In this document: positions 21,926 to 29,969 of the stretch, one piece after another
Layout of the letters: each line of letters begins with the position of its first letter
Numbering within the stretch: position 1 is the stretch's first letter
DNA from: Azonexus fungiphilus
GTDB taxonomy: Bacteria > Pseudomonadota > Gammaproteobacteria > Burkholderiales > Rhodocyclaceae
DNA: 64,000 nt
Assembly: GCF_003634965.1 (NCBI RefSeq)
Contig: NZ_RBXP01000004.1
Span: forward strand, 20,387 to 84,386
Reading direction: 5' to 3'
Notes under the pieces: generated by a model
Database searches by the model: none
What the model saw: only the letters and a program-made list of their open reading frames with translations
Told to the model about the DNA's origin: nothing
Translations under genes and position numbers: made by a program

Positions 21926-21953
21926 ATGATATACCGGATGCGTTTTTTGGCAA
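21926..21953 (-). promoter_or_regulatory. Candidate sigma-70 promoter for the 69-residue gene
   Basis: Read on the minus strand: TTGCCA (21953-21948), a 16-base spacer and TATCAT (21931-21926). This would start transcription about 30 bases before the ATG at 21888. It is inferred from match to consensus only. Confidence 0.35.
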
Positions 21954-21977
21954 TGACGAAGCGATTTTTTTCCGCTT

Positions 21978-22142
21978 TCAGGCCGCCCGTTCGAGCAGCC
22001 AGGCCACCACCAGGCCGCCGCTGACGGCCAGCGTCGCCGACCACAGGCCGGCCTGCTTGAGGCGCAGCAGTTGTTCGTCGAGAAACTGTTCCATGCCGTC
22101 GAACAGTTCGGGAAAGCTGGCGATGTCGCGCTGCTTGTTCAT
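21978..22142 (-). CDS. Small membrane-anchored protein, 54 residues
   Basis: Reads MNKQRDIASFPELFDGMEQF at the N-terminus, then an amphipathic stretch LDEQLLRLKQ, then one hydrophobic segment (about 32-50: GLWSATLAVSGGLVVAWLL) and ends ERAA. GGAG lies six bases before the ATG, in the same GGAGCC context as the neighbouring small gene. Its size makes it easy to miss. No family is recognised. The 14-base gap to the next upstream gene suggests co-transcription. Confidence 0.6.
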   Translation of the reverse strand: MNKQRDIASFPELFDGMEQFLDEQLLRLKQAGLWSATLAVSGGLVVAWLLERAA

Positions 22143-22156
22143 GCTTGGCTCCAGTG

Positions 22157-22393
22157 TCAGAGGGTTTTGCCGAGGCGCTGCAGCAGGTTCCAGGCGGCCT
22201 GGCGCTGGCTCGTCTCGTGGTTGATGCGGGTTTGTTGCCGGCCGAAGGCGTCGCGACTCTGGCGGTCAAGGCGGGCCGCCTCGATGCTGCGCACGCAGCG
22301 CCAGCGATGGCCGGCGCGGGTCGGATAGAGGCGCATCTGGTCGCGCGGGTGATGCACCCGGCAGCAATAGCAGTACTGCAGGTCGTCGGTCAT
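22157..22393 (-). CDS. Small Cys/His/Arg-rich protein, 78 residues
   Basis: Starts MTDDLQYCYCCRVHHPRDQM; an in-frame ATG six codons further upstream (22411) is an equally possible start, and neither has a clear ribosome site. The CYCC-HH cluster with a later WRCVRS cysteine resembles a small zinc-binding site. The C-terminal half is basic and Gln/Arg-rich (ETSQRQAAWNLLQRLG). No family is recognised. It is the first of three small minus-strand genes and lies divergent from the EAL gene at 22565. Confidence 0.5.
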   Translation of the reverse strand: MTDDLQYCYCCRVHHPRDQMRLYPTRAGHRWRCVRSIEAARLDRQSRDAFGRQQTRINHETSQRQAAWNLLQRLGKTL

Positions 22394-22564
22394 CGCAGGC
22401 GTCGTCGTCATGGTCGTGGACAGGGCGTTGCAGGCGCTGCCAGCATGCCGCCCCTTGATTACATCGACATGACAGCGGCGATGGTCGTGGCGCCGGGTGT
22501 CACCGAACTGAAACATGCGCCGCCTAAACTGGGTTTCCCGTATCCGTTTCCCCGGCCGCCATCC

Positions 22565-24394
22565 ATGCTCTCCCTGATCGACAACGAAACCGCCGAACTG
22601 CGCGACATCCTCGCGCGCGGCCTGCTGGTGCCCGTCTTCCAGCCGATCGTCGATTTCCGGGCGCGGGCGGTGTTCGGCTACGAAGCGCTGATCCGCGGCC
22701 CGGAAGGCAGCCGGCTGCATGCGCCCGACGCCCTCTTCGCCGCCGCCAAGCGCGCCGGGCTCGGTCTGGCGCTCGAGCACGCCTGCCGCGAGGCCAGCCT
22801 GCGCGGTTTCGCCGGCCAGGCCCTGGTCGGCCGCCTGTTCCTCAACGTCACCCCGGGTTGCCTGCTCGATCCGCTGCTGATGAACGGACACACCCAGTCC
22901 TTGCTGCGCGAGCTTGGCCTGCCGGCCAACCGGATTGTCCTCGAGCTGACCGAGAACCAGCAGATCACCGACCTGCCGGGCATCCAGGAGGCCCTGCTGC
23001 ACTACCGCGGGCGCGGCTTCCAGATCGCCATCGACGATCTCGGCGAGGGCTTTGCCAACCTGCGCATGTGGTCGGACCTGCGTCCGGAGTTCGTCAAGAT
23101 CGACAAGCACTTCGTGCGCGGCATCGCCGACGACCGGATCAAGTACCACTTCGTCCGCGCCATGCAGGATCTGGCCGAGATCTGCAATGCCTCGCTGGTT
23201 GCCGAGGGGATCGAGTCGGTCGAGGATTTCAACTGCATCCGCGACATGGGTATCGCCTGCGGCCAGGGTTTCTTCATCGCCAAGCCGGCGGTGACGCCGC
23301 CGCGCCAGCTGCCGCAGACGGTTGCCGGCGCGCTCGACCAGCGCCGGGTCTCGGTGACGCCGCTGGCCGCCGGGCCGGGCAAGCTGCCGACGGCGCGGAC
23401 CCTGCTGCGACCGATCGAGCCGTTGCCGCACACCGCCACCAACGATGTCGCGATCGCCCGTTTCGAAGCCGATCCCGAGCTCTATGTGCTGCCTGTGGTC
23501 AATGGCGGCCAGCCGGTCGGCATGCTCAACCGGCACAGCCTGATCGACCGCTTTGCCAGGCCGTTCCGGCGCGAGCTCTATGGCAGCAAGAGCTGCGAGC
23601 TGTTCATGGATCACGCGCCGCTGATCGTCGACCAGCAGGCGAGCATCCAGGAACTGGCGCTGATGCTGGCGCTGGCGCCCAAGCACTACCTCTACGACGG
23701 CTTCATCGTCACCGGCGACGGGCGCTACCTCGGTGTCGGCAGCAGCCAGGACCTGATGGGCACGATCACCGAGATGCAGATCAGCGCCGCCCGCTACGCC
23801 AATCCGCTGACCCAGCTGCCGGGCAACGTGCCGATCAACGAGCACATCGACCGGATGCTCACCGCCGATGCCGAGTTCGTCGCCGCCTACATCGATATCG
23901 ACAACTTCAAGCCGTTCAACGACAACTTCGGCTACCGGCGCGGCGACGACCTGATCCAGACGCTCGGCCAGCTGGTCTGCGAGGCCGTCGATCCGCGCAA
24001 CGACTTCGTCGGGCACATCGGCGGCGACGACTTCTTCGTCGTTTTCCAGAGCCACGACTGGGAAATGCGCTGCTGGCAGCTGGTGCGCGGCTTCGCCGAG
24101 CGCATGGAGGCGATGATCGCGCCCGAGGAGCGTGCGCAGGGCGGCTACATGGCCGAAAACCGGCGCGGCGAGCTTGGCTTCCAGAGCCTGCCGACCTTGT
24201 CGATCGGCGCCGTGCGCGTTGGCGCCGGGCATTTCGAGTCGCATCGCGAAGTCGCCGCCGCCGCCTCGGTGGCCAAGAAGCAGGCCAAGAAACGGGCCAA
24301 GGAACCGGGCGGCGTCATCGGCGGCAGCGTCTTCATCGAGCGCCGCCGGCCGAATGTCGACGGTGGCGGCCCGGTCGTTCGCCAGCTCAACTGA
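22565..24394 (+). CDS. EAL-CBS-GGDEF c-di-GMP phosphodiesterase-like protein
   Basis: 609 residues from MLSLIDNETAELRD. The EAL domain comes first (about 15-245), with YEALIRGP, LFLNVTP, VLELTEN, IAIDDLGEGFANL, VKIDKHFV and AEGIES all intact. A CBS-pair-like region follows (about 270-410: VARFE-type and LYVLPVVNGGQPVGMLNRHSL). A C-terminal GGDEF domain (about 420-585) has the variant loop GHIGGDDFFVVF. The EAL-first order matches proteins such as YkuI-like EAL regulators with a trailing GGDEF. Degradation of c-di-GMP is the likelier activity. The C-terminus is basic (KKQAKKRAKEP). A large palindrome follows the stop. Confidence 0.9.
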   Translation: MLSLIDNETAELRDILARGLLVPVFQPIVDFRARAVFGYEALIRGPEGSRLHAPDALFAAAKRAGLGLALEHACREASLRGFAGQALVGRLFLNVTPGCLLDPLLMNGHTQSLLRELGLPANRIVLELTENQQITDLPGIQEALLHYRGRGFQIAIDDLGEGFANLRMWSDLRPEFVKIDKHFVRGIADDRIKYHFVRAMQDLAEICNASLVAEGIESVEDFNCIRDMGIACGQGFFIAKPAVTPPRQLPQTVAGALDQRRVSVTPLAAGPGKLPTARTLLRPIEPLPHTATNDVAIARFEADPELYVLPVVNGGQPVGMLNRHSLIDRFARPFRRELYGSKSCELFMDHAPLIVDQQASIQELALMLALAPKHYLYDGFIVTGDGRYLGVGSSQDLMGTITEMQISAARYANPLTQLPGNVPINEHIDRMLTADAEFVAAYIDIDNFKPFNDNFGYRRGDDLIQTLGQLVCEAVDPRNDFVGHIGGDDFFVVFQSHDWEMRCWQLVRGFAERMEAMIAPEERAQGGYMAENRRGELGFQSLPTLSIGAVRVGAGHFESHREVAAAASVAKKQAKKRAKEPGGVIGGSVFIERRRPNVDGGGPVVRQLN

Positions 24395-24399
24395 AACGC

Positions 24400-24443
24400 T
24401 TTTTGCCTGGATTTGACGGTCGACCGTCGAATCCAGGCAAAAA
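24400..24443. repeat. 44-bp near-perfect palindrome with GGTCGACC core (copy d)
   Basis: Arms of 22 bases (24400-24421 and 24422-24443) run TTTTTGCCTGGATT... outward to ...AATCCAGGCAAAAA, with one mismatch, centred on GGTCGACC (24418-24425). T runs sit on the outer 5' side and A runs on the 3' side of both strands, which is the reverse of a canonical intrinsic terminator. It lies between the convergent EAL and phasin genes. It is the best-formed member of the repeat family. Confidence 0.85.
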
Positions 24444-24497
24444 AGCACCCGGCCGCAGCCGGGTTGAAAGGAAGAGAGACGGGGTTGGTCCTGTCGC

Positions 24498-25049
24498 TCA
24501 GGCGGCGTTGCGGCTGCGCCGCCGCGGCGCGCGCGGCTCGCCGAGCGCGGCCGAGAGCTGGCGCATCTCGAGGCTGGCCTGTTCGACCCCCTCGATGGCG
24601 GCGGCATTGATTTCCTGAAGTGTCTTCTCGGCGCCGACCAGCGTCTTGCGCAGCGCACCGAGCGCGAGCTCGGCCTCGGGCGGGCTGTTTTTCTCGGCGT
24701 GGCGAAGGCTGGCGAAGACGATTTCGTCGATCACCCGGATCTGTCCTTCGCTGGTCCGCAGCAGCGCTTTCTGGGTATCGCCGACGATCGCCCAGGTGCC
24801 CTCGAGCAGTTCGCTGCTGCGGGCCAGTGCATCGAGCCAGAGGCTGGCGGGAAAGCGGGTCAGCGATTCGACCTGGCCGTGGCCGAGCGCCGACCAGTGG
24901 CGGCTGCCCTGCTCGATGCTGGCGCGGCCGGTGGCGGCGAGCAGTTCGTTGAGGCGCTGGCCGCCGTGGAGCAGGCTGGCCGAAAGGCCGAGCAGGTGGT
25001 TCAGCGCGTGTTCGCGGCTGGCGGCGATTTCCTGAGCGGACAAGAACAT
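24498..25049 (-). CDS. Phasin-family protein (probable polyhydroxyalkanoate granule protein)
   Basis: 183 residues, almost entirely helical by composition, starting MFLSAQEIAASREHALNHLLGL. A phasin-like mid-region contains ATGRASIEQGSRHWSALG, FPASLWLDALARSSELLEG and TQKALLRTSEGQIRVID. The C-terminal tail is basic (PRAPRRRSRNAA). Phasins coat PHA granules in the cytosol. It has no signal peptide and lies downstream of rpiA on the same strand, 60 bases apart. Assignment is from composition and pattern; other helical storage or regulatory proteins are possible. Confidence 0.6.
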   Translation of the reverse strand: MFLSAQEIAASREHALNHLLGLSASLLHGGQRLNELLAATGRASIEQGSRHWSALGHGQVESLTRFPASLWLDALARSSELLEGTWAIVGDTQKALLRTSEGQIRVIDEIVFASLRHAEKNSPPEAELALGALRKTLVGAEKTLQEINAAAIEGVEQASLEMRQLSAALGEPRAPRRRSRNAA

Positions 25050-25109
25050 GGGGCGCTCCCGGCGATTGAGTCCGGCCAGCCTAGCGCCCCGATGTGACAG
25101 GCCGATGAC

Positions 25110-25778
25110 TCAGCCGATGCGGCGTACCCCGGTGTCGGTGCCGAGCAGCAGCAGGTCGGCCGGGCGCATCGCGAACAGGCCGTTGGTGACGACGCCGACG
25201 ATCTGGTTGATCTGCGCTTCCAGCCCCTTGGGATCGCTGATCGAGAGACCGCGGACATCGAGGATCAGGTTGCCGTTGTCGGTGACGAAGCCTTCGCGCA
25301 GCACCGGCGTGCCGCCGAGCTTGGTCAGCTGGCGGGCGACGTGGGCGCGGGCCATGGGGATGACCTCGACCGGCAGCGGGAACTTGCCCATGGTGTCGAC
25401 CAGCTTCGAGCCATCGGCGATGCAGACGAAGCGCTCGGCGACCGCGGCGACGATCTTCTCGCGCGTCAGCGCGCCGCCGCCGCCCTTGATCATGTTCAGG
25501 CCGGCGTCGATCTCGTCGGCGCCATCGACGTAGATCGGGATGCAATCGACGTCGTTGAGGTCGAGCACGGCGATGCCGTGGCTCTCGAGGCGCTTGCGCG
25601 TCGCCTCCGAACTGGCGACGGCGCCGCGGTAGCGGTCCTTGTGCGCGGCCAGCGCATCGATGAAGAAGTTGGCGGTCGACCCCGTGCCGACGCCAATAAT
25701 CGCGCCGGCCGGCGCCTGTTCGGCGACATGGTCGGCCGCCGCCTGGGCGACCGCCTGCTTGAGTTCGTCCTGGGTCAT
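25110..25778 (-). CDS. rpiA: Ribose-5-phosphate isomerase A
   Basis: Interconverts ribulose-5-phosphate and ribose-5-phosphate. 222 residues with [32 protein letters not shown], the active-site [33 protein letters not shown] and a C-terminal LLGTDTGV. It complements the tkt, fbp and gap genes in pentose metabolism. The start is [12 protein letters not shown]. It is transcribed divergently from the basic Ala/Lys-rich gene at 25890. Confidence 0.97.
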   Translation of the reverse strand: MTQDELKQAVAQAAADHVAEQAPAGAIIGVGTGSTANFFIDALAAHKDRYRGAVASSEATRKRLESHGIAVLDLNDVDCIPIYVDGADEIDAGLNMIKGGGGALTREKIVAAVAERFVCIADGSKLVDTMGKFPLPVEVIPMARAHVARQLTKLGGTPVLREGFVTDNGNLILDVRGLSISDPKGLEAQINQIVGVVTNGLFAMRPADLLLLGTDTGVRRIG

Positions 25779-25889
25779 GGCAATTCTCCGTGAATGGTGT
25801 TGGCGCGCATTTTACCTGTCAAAAAACTTTAATCTTGTGACAGCGAGGAATCGCTAAACTGCGCATACCGTTTTCATGGGAGAGCAGTG

Positions 25890-26414
25890 ATGACCGACAG
25901 CAAGCAGGCGCCCAAGCGCCAACCGGCGAAACCCGCCACCCGCCAGCCCGCCGCCAAGCCGGCAGCCAAGCCCGTTGCCAAGCCGGCACCGGCCGCCAAG
26001 GCCGCCGCGCCGGCGACCGTTGCCGCCACCGTCCGGGCACGCTCGCCGCGCAAGGCCCCGGCCGTCGCCGAGACGGTTGCCCGGCACCAGAAGGAACTCG
26101 CCGCCGCGCTCGAGAAGGCCGAGGCGATCAGCTACGAGCCGGCGCCGGCGGCGAAGGCCAAGCCGGCCAAGGCAAGCAAGCCGGCCAAGGTCAAGAAGGC
26201 CAAGCTGGTACGCGACAGCTACGCCATGCCCGAGGCCGAATACGCCCAGATCGCGGTGCTCAAGAAACGCCTCGGCGCGCTCGGCAGCGAGATCAAGAAG
26301 AGCGAACTGCTGCGCGCCGGCATCGCCGCGCTGGCGGCACTCAACGACACCGAACTGAAGGCGGTGACCGACCGCGTCGAACGCATCAAGACCGGCCGGC
26401 CGAGCAAGAAGTGA
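25890..26414 (+). CDS. Ala/Lys/Pro-rich basic protein with conserved C-terminal domain
   Basis: 174 residues. Residues 1-90 are low-complexity PAKPA-type repeats (histone H1-like, very basic). Residues about 108-170 form a conserved C-terminal domain beginning RDSYAMPEAEYAQIAVLKKR, followed by KKSELLRAGIAALAAL and KTGRPSKK. That C-terminal domain is familiar from many betaproteobacterial hypothetical proteins; I suspect a nucleic-acid-binding role (ribbon-helix-helix-like), but this is unproven. A GTG one codon upstream overlaps the start; GGGAGAG lies before both. Confidence 0.7.
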   Translation: MTDSKQAPKRQPAKPATRQPAAKPAAKPVAKPAPAAKAAAPATVAATVRARSPRKAPAVAETVARHQKELAAALEKAEAISYEPAPAAKAKPAKASKPAKVKKAKLVRDSYAMPEAEYAQIAVLKKRLGALGSEIKKSELLRAGIAALAALNDTELKAVTDRVERIKTGRPSKK

Positions 26415-26473
26415 TCGGTGCGGGCGATCCCGTTCGCCCGCTGGTGCAGCCCCAGGACGCCGGACGGGGCTGC

Positions 26474-26704
26474 CTAGAGCCAGCTCTCGATCCTGGTCCG
26501 ATCCGGGACGCCGCCGGCGTGCACCACCTTGCCGTCGACAACCACGCCGGGCGTCGACATCACGCCGTATTTCATGATTTCCGGCAAATCCTCGATTTTC
26601 GTGATGTTGACCGCAACATTGCGCTCGCTAGCGACTTCCTCGATCAGCTTGACCGTGGTGCGGCAGTTGGCGCAGCCGGTACCGAGTACCTTGATGTCCT
26701 TCAT
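26474..26704 (-). CDS. Mini-thioredoxin (redox-active disulfide protein)
   Basis: A 76-residue protein, MKDIKVLGTGCANCRTTVKL at the N-terminus, with CxxC (GCANC), and STPGVVVDGKVVHAGG toward the C-terminus carrying the cis-Pro of a thioredoxin fold. This size and motif match the archaeal/bacterial thioredoxin-like family often found with ArsP-type permeases. It ends the arsenic operon, 11 bases after the permease. It may reduce or deliver thiols to the permease; that is inference. Confidence 0.85.
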   Translation of the reverse strand: MKDIKVLGTGCANCRTTVKLIEEVASERNVAVNITKIEDLPEIMKYGVMSTPGVVVDGKVVHAGGVPDRTRIESWL

Positions 26705-26715
26705 GGCATCTCTCC

Positions 26716-27762
26716 TTAAAGAATGAAGTTGAACAGGTAGCCGACGATGACGATGCCGCTGGCGACGATGGCGGCATAGATGGCGATCAGCTTCAGCTTG
26801 AGCGCCTTCCTCAGGATGATCATTTCCGGCAATGACAAGGCGACCACGCTCATCATGAACGCGAGCAGCGTGCCCATCGCCGCGCCTTTGCCGTAAAGCG
26901 CCTCGACGATGGGAATGACGCCGGCGGTATTGGTGTACATCGGCACGCCGATGCCGACTGCTGCCGGCACCGCCCACCAGGCATCCTTGCCCATCAGCGT
27001 CGCCATCAGTTCCTGCGGTACGTAGCCGTGGATGCCGGCACCGATGGCGATGCCGACCATCACGTAAGGCCAGACGCGGCCGACGATTTCCTTGACGCTG
27101 GCCCAGGCCGAGGCGAAGCGTTCGGGCCAGGTCGGCGTGGCCATTTCGATGTCCAGCGCACCGTTCTGCTGGATGACGACGACCCAGTCTTCGAGCAGGT
27201 GCTCCAGATCCATCCGTGCCAGGATCATGCCGGCGCTGACTGCCAACGCGATGCCGAAGCCGAAATACAGCGCCGCCACTTTCCAGCCAAACATCGCGAA
27301 CAGCATGACAACGGCGATCTGGTCGATCATTGGCGCTGCGACCAGGAAAGTCAGCGTGATGCCGAGCGGCACACCGGCCGACAGGAAGCCGATGAACAGC
27401 GGCACTGCGGAGCATGAGCAGAACGGCGTCACCGCGCCGAGCAGGGCCGCCAGCAGGTAGTTGACCGAGGCTGCGCGGCCGGCCAGCAGCGCCCGCGTAC
27501 GTTCCGGCGTGAAGAAGGTATGGACGATGCCCATGACGAAAACGACGCCGGTCAGCAGCAACAGGACTTTCGGCGTGTCGTAGAAGAAGAAATGCAGTGC
27601 CTCGCCCAAGCGGGTGCTGCGGTCGAAACCGAGCAGGCCGATGATCCGGTCGGCGAATTCGACCAGATGGCTGTAGCTGGCAATCCACAGCACCGCGCCG
27701 AGCGTGATCAGGGCCAGCCAGGCGGGGCTGCGGGTCGGTGGAAGCAGGCGGAAGGCGGACAT
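26716..27762 (-). CDS. ArsP-like permease (PF03773-type) in arsenic operon
   Basis: A 348-residue polytopic inner-membrane protein with about eight to nine hydrophobic helices. The characteristic FCSCSAVPLFIGFLSAGVPL lies near residue 125, and VGIGVPMYTNTAGVIPIVEAL comes later. These identify the permease family that includes ArsP, an exporter of trivalent organoarsenicals. It is located between the sigma-factor gene and the mini-thioredoxin in the ars operon. I place the start at MSAFRLLPPTRSPAW; a longer upstream reading runs through a repeat element and is rejected. The exact substrate is not shown. Confidence 0.8.
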   Translation of the reverse strand: MSAFRLLPPTRSPAWLALITLGAVLWIASYSHLVEFADRIIGLLGFDRSTRLGEALHFFFYDTPKVLLLLTGVVFVMGIVHTFFTPERTRALLAGRAASVNYLLAALLGAVTPFCSCSAVPLFIGFLSAGVPLGITLTFLVAAPMIDQIAVVMLFAMFGWKVAALYFGFGIALAVSAGMILARMDLEHLLEDWVVVIQQNGALDIEMATPTWPERFASAWASVKEIVGRVWPYVMVGIAIGAGIHGYVPQELMATLMGKDAWWAVPAAVGIGVPMYTNTAGVIPIVEALYGKGAAMGTLLAFMMSVVALSLPEMIILRKALKLKLIAIYAAIVASGIVIVGYLFNFIL

Positions 27763-27764
27763 GG

Positions 27765-27815
27765 TTTTTCCCGGAAATGCGTGGTCGACCGTGAAGACGG
27801 ACGAACCGGGAAAAA
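27765..27815. repeat. GGTCGACC palindromic element (copy e)
   Basis: Arms TTTTTCCCGG (27765-27774) and CCGGGAAAAA (27806-27815) flank an interior containing GGTCGACC at 27783-27790. Again the T run is outside-left and the A run outside-right. It lies between the sigma-factor and permease genes of the ars operon, so it would be transcribed as a hairpin within the message. Confidence 0.7.
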
Positions 27816-27826
27816 GACGCAGGCGC

Positions 27827-28396
27827 TCAGTCGAGAGGTGGCCGCGGGATGAAACCGGCCACCTGGCCGGCATCGTCGAAGCAGACCTGGCACCCCTCGA
27901 CCAGGCGTGCCCGCAGACGCAGACGGGCACGCTGCAGGCGCGACTTGGCGCCGGACAGCGAGATGCCGAGTCGTTCGGCCAGCGCCTGTTGCGGCTGGCC
28001 GGCGATGTCGCAGAGCTCGATCGCCAGGCGGTCGCTGGCCGAGAGTTCGGCCAGCGCGCGCGGCAGGCACTGGCTCAGCTGCTCGACCGGTGCCGGCAGC
28101 TCGTTGTCGGCAGCGGCCAGATCGTCGGGCAGTTCGACTTGCGGGTGACGGGCGCGCAGGCGGTCGGTCAGCGCATTGCGCGCGACCTGAAACAGCCAGG
28201 CGCGCGGGTTGTCCAGCCGGCAGAAGGCGTCGCCCTGGCGCAGGGCGCGCAGGAAGACCTCCTGCAGGAGGTCCTCGGCCTCGGCGTCGCCGTCGAGCCG
28301 GTGGCGCAGCCAGCCGTGCAGTTCGCCACGCGTTTCGCGCCAGGCGCGGCTCAGGCAGGGGCGGTCGGGAGCGACCGCTTGGCCGGATGCAATCAT
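27827..28396 (-). CDS. sigZ: ECF-type sigma factor (SigZ-like) inside the ars operon
   Basis: 189 residues with region 2 (AEAEDLLQEVFLRALRQ, FCRLDNPRAWLFQVARNALTDRLRAR) and region 4 (LPRALAELSASDRLAIELCD, QQALAERLGISLSGAKSRLQRAR). After region 4 a tail reads GCQVCFDDAGQVAGFIPRPP, with a CxxC pair. Sigma factors of this SigZ-like type are known next to ars genes. Start and upstream stop overlap as ATGA with acr3. No anti-sigma factor gene is visible here, so activation could act through the C-terminal cysteines; this is inference. Confidence 0.85.
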   Translation of the reverse strand: MIASGQAVAPDRPCLSRAWRETRGELHGWLRHRLDGDAEAEDLLQEVFLRALRQGDAFCRLDNPRAWLFQVARNALTDRLRARHPQVELPDDLAAADNELPAPVEQLSQCLPRALAELSASDRLAIELCDIAGQPQQALAERLGISLSGAKSRLQRARLRLRARLVEGCQVCFDDAGQVAGFIPRPPLD

Positions 28397-29472
28397 CGAT
28401 GCGACAGCGGTTTTTCGTACCAGGCCCGGGTCGAATTGACCATCCTTACCAGCCAGAGCATCACCGGCACCTCGATCAGCACGCCGACGACGGTGGCCAG
28501 CGCGGCGCCGGAGTCGAAGCCGTAGAGGACGATGGCAACGGCGACGGCGAGTTCGAAGAAATTCGAGGCGCCGATCATCGTCGCCGGGCCGGCGACGTCG
28601 TGCCGGACAGCGAACTTGCGGCAGAGCCAGTAGCCGATGGCGGCGATCAGCAGGCCCTGCAGCAGGATCGGCACGGCGAGCATGGCGATGATCAGCGGCT
28701 GCTTGACGATGGCCTCGCCCTGGAAGGCAAAGAGCAGCACCAGGGTCGCCAGCAGCGCCGCGATGGTGAACGGTGCGATACGGTCGACTGCCTGTTTGAA
28801 GGCATTTTCACCGCCACGCAGGAAATGCCGGCGCAGCGCCTGGGCGATCGCCAGCGGGATGACGATGTACATCACCACCGACAGCAGCAGCGTGTCCCAG
28901 GGCACCGGGATCGCCGAGACGCCGAGCAGCAGCGCGACGATCGGAGCGAAGGCGAAGACCATGACGAGGTCGTTGAGCGCCACCTGCGAAATGGTGAAGT
29001 TGGCGTCGCCTCGGCACAGGTTGCTCCAGACGAAGACCATCGCCGTACATGGCGCCGCGCCGAGCAGGATCAGGCCGGCGATGTAGCTGTCGAGCTGGTC
29101 GGCCGGCAGCCAGGGGGCGAAGACATGGCGGATGAACAGCCAGCCGAGCGCGGCCATGGTGAACGGTTTGACCGCCCAGTTCACGAACAGCGTGATGCCG
29201 ATGCCGGCCTTCTGCTCGCGGACCTCGCTGATCGAGGCGAAGTCGATCTTCATCAGCATCGGCACGATCATCACCCAGATCAGCAGGCCGACCGGCAGGT
29301 TGACCTGGGCGTACTCGATCCGCCCGAGTGCCTGGAAAGCCGCCGGAAACCACTGGCCGAGCAGGATGCCGGCGACGATACAGAGCACCACCCAGAGGCT
29401 CAGGTAGCGCTCGAAGAAGCCGATCGGCGCTCCGGCCGCCTGTTTCGCGGCAACACCGCACTGCGCGCTCAT
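28393..29472 (-). CDS. acr3: Arsenite efflux permease, ACR3 family
   Basis: A 359-residue inner-membrane protein with about ten hydrophobic helices. Diagnostic segments: FFERYLSLWVVLCIVAGILLG near residue 18, PVGLLIWVMIVPMLMKIDF, VNWAVKPFTMAALGW, the conserved LLGAAPCTAMVFVWS with its functional cysteine, NDLVMVFAFAPIV and ATMIGASNFFELAVAVA. It exports As(III) using the proton gradient. It overlaps by 4 bases with both arsC upstream and the sigma gene downstream. Confidence 0.95.
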   Translation of the reverse strand: MSAQCGVAAKQAAGAPIGFFERYLSLWVVLCIVAGILLGQWFPAAFQALGRIEYAQVNLPVGLLIWVMIVPMLMKIDFASISEVREQKAGIGITLFVNWAVKPFTMAALGWLFIRHVFAPWLPADQLDSYIAGLILLGAAPCTAMVFVWSNLCRGDANFTISQVALNDLVMVFAFAPIVALLLGVSAIPVPWDTLLLSVVMYIVIPLAIAQALRRHFLRGGENAFKQAVDRIAPFTIAALLATLVLLFAFQGEAIVKQPLIIAMLAVPILLQGLLIAAIGYWLCRKFAVRHDVAGPATMIGASNFFELAVAVAIVLYGFDSGAALATVVGVLIEVPVMLWLVRMVNSTRAWYEKPLSHR

Positions 29473-29969
29473 GCCGATGCCTCCGCATGGATCTTGCGCG
29501 CCGCGTCGCGGACTTCGACGGTCGACAGGCTTGCCAGCGGCAATTTGACGAAGGCCTCGACGCGCTCGCGCAACTGCGCATAGGCTTGTTCGAAGGCTGC
29601 GCGGCGGGCTTCCAGTGGTTCGACATGCGCCGGATCAGCGATGCCCCAGTGCGCAGTGGTGGGGTGGCCAGGCCAGATCGGGCAGGTTTCGCCGGCCGCC
29701 GCGGCGCAGACGGTGAAGATGAAGTCGATCTGCGGTGCGTCGCCGCCGACGAACTCGTCCCATGACTTGCTGCGCGCCTCGGGCAAGGGGATGCCGTGCT
29801 TCGCCAGGGTCTCCAGTGCCAGCGGATTGACCGTGCCGGTCGGCCGGCTGCCGGCCGAAAAGGCGCGGATGCGGCCGCCGCCGAGATGGTTGAACAAGGC
29901 CTCGCCGAGGATGGAGCGGGCCGAGTTGCCGGTGCATAGCACCAGCACGTTGAAGGGTTTGCGGTTCAT
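29469..29969 (-). CDS. arsC: Arsenate reductase, low-molecular-weight phosphatase type
   Basis: 166 residues. The P-loop VLCTGNSARSILGEAL near the N-terminus, SAGSRPTGTVNPLA, the DFIFTVC segment with the second-cysteine region VCAAAAGETCPIWPGHP, and HWGIADPAH with an Asp acid identify an ArsC of the LMW-PTP fold. It reduces arsenate to arsenite using thioredoxin or glutaredoxin. It precedes acr3 with an ATGA overlap and follows arsR in the same way. Confidence 0.95.
   Translation of the reverse strand: MNRKPFNVLVLCTGNSARSILGEALFNHLGGGRIRAFSAGSRPTGTVNPLALETLAKHGIPLPEARSKSWDEFVGGDAPQIDFIFTVCAAAAGETCPIWPGHPTTAHWGIADPAHVEPLEARRAAFEQAYAQLRERVEAFVKLPLASLSTVEVRDAARKIHAEASA

Noticed and set aside
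24400..24443. Reading the 44-bp palindrome as a bidirectional intrinsic terminator
   Set aside because: T runs precede and A runs follow the hairpin on both strands, so no U tract follows the 3' arm in either transcript.
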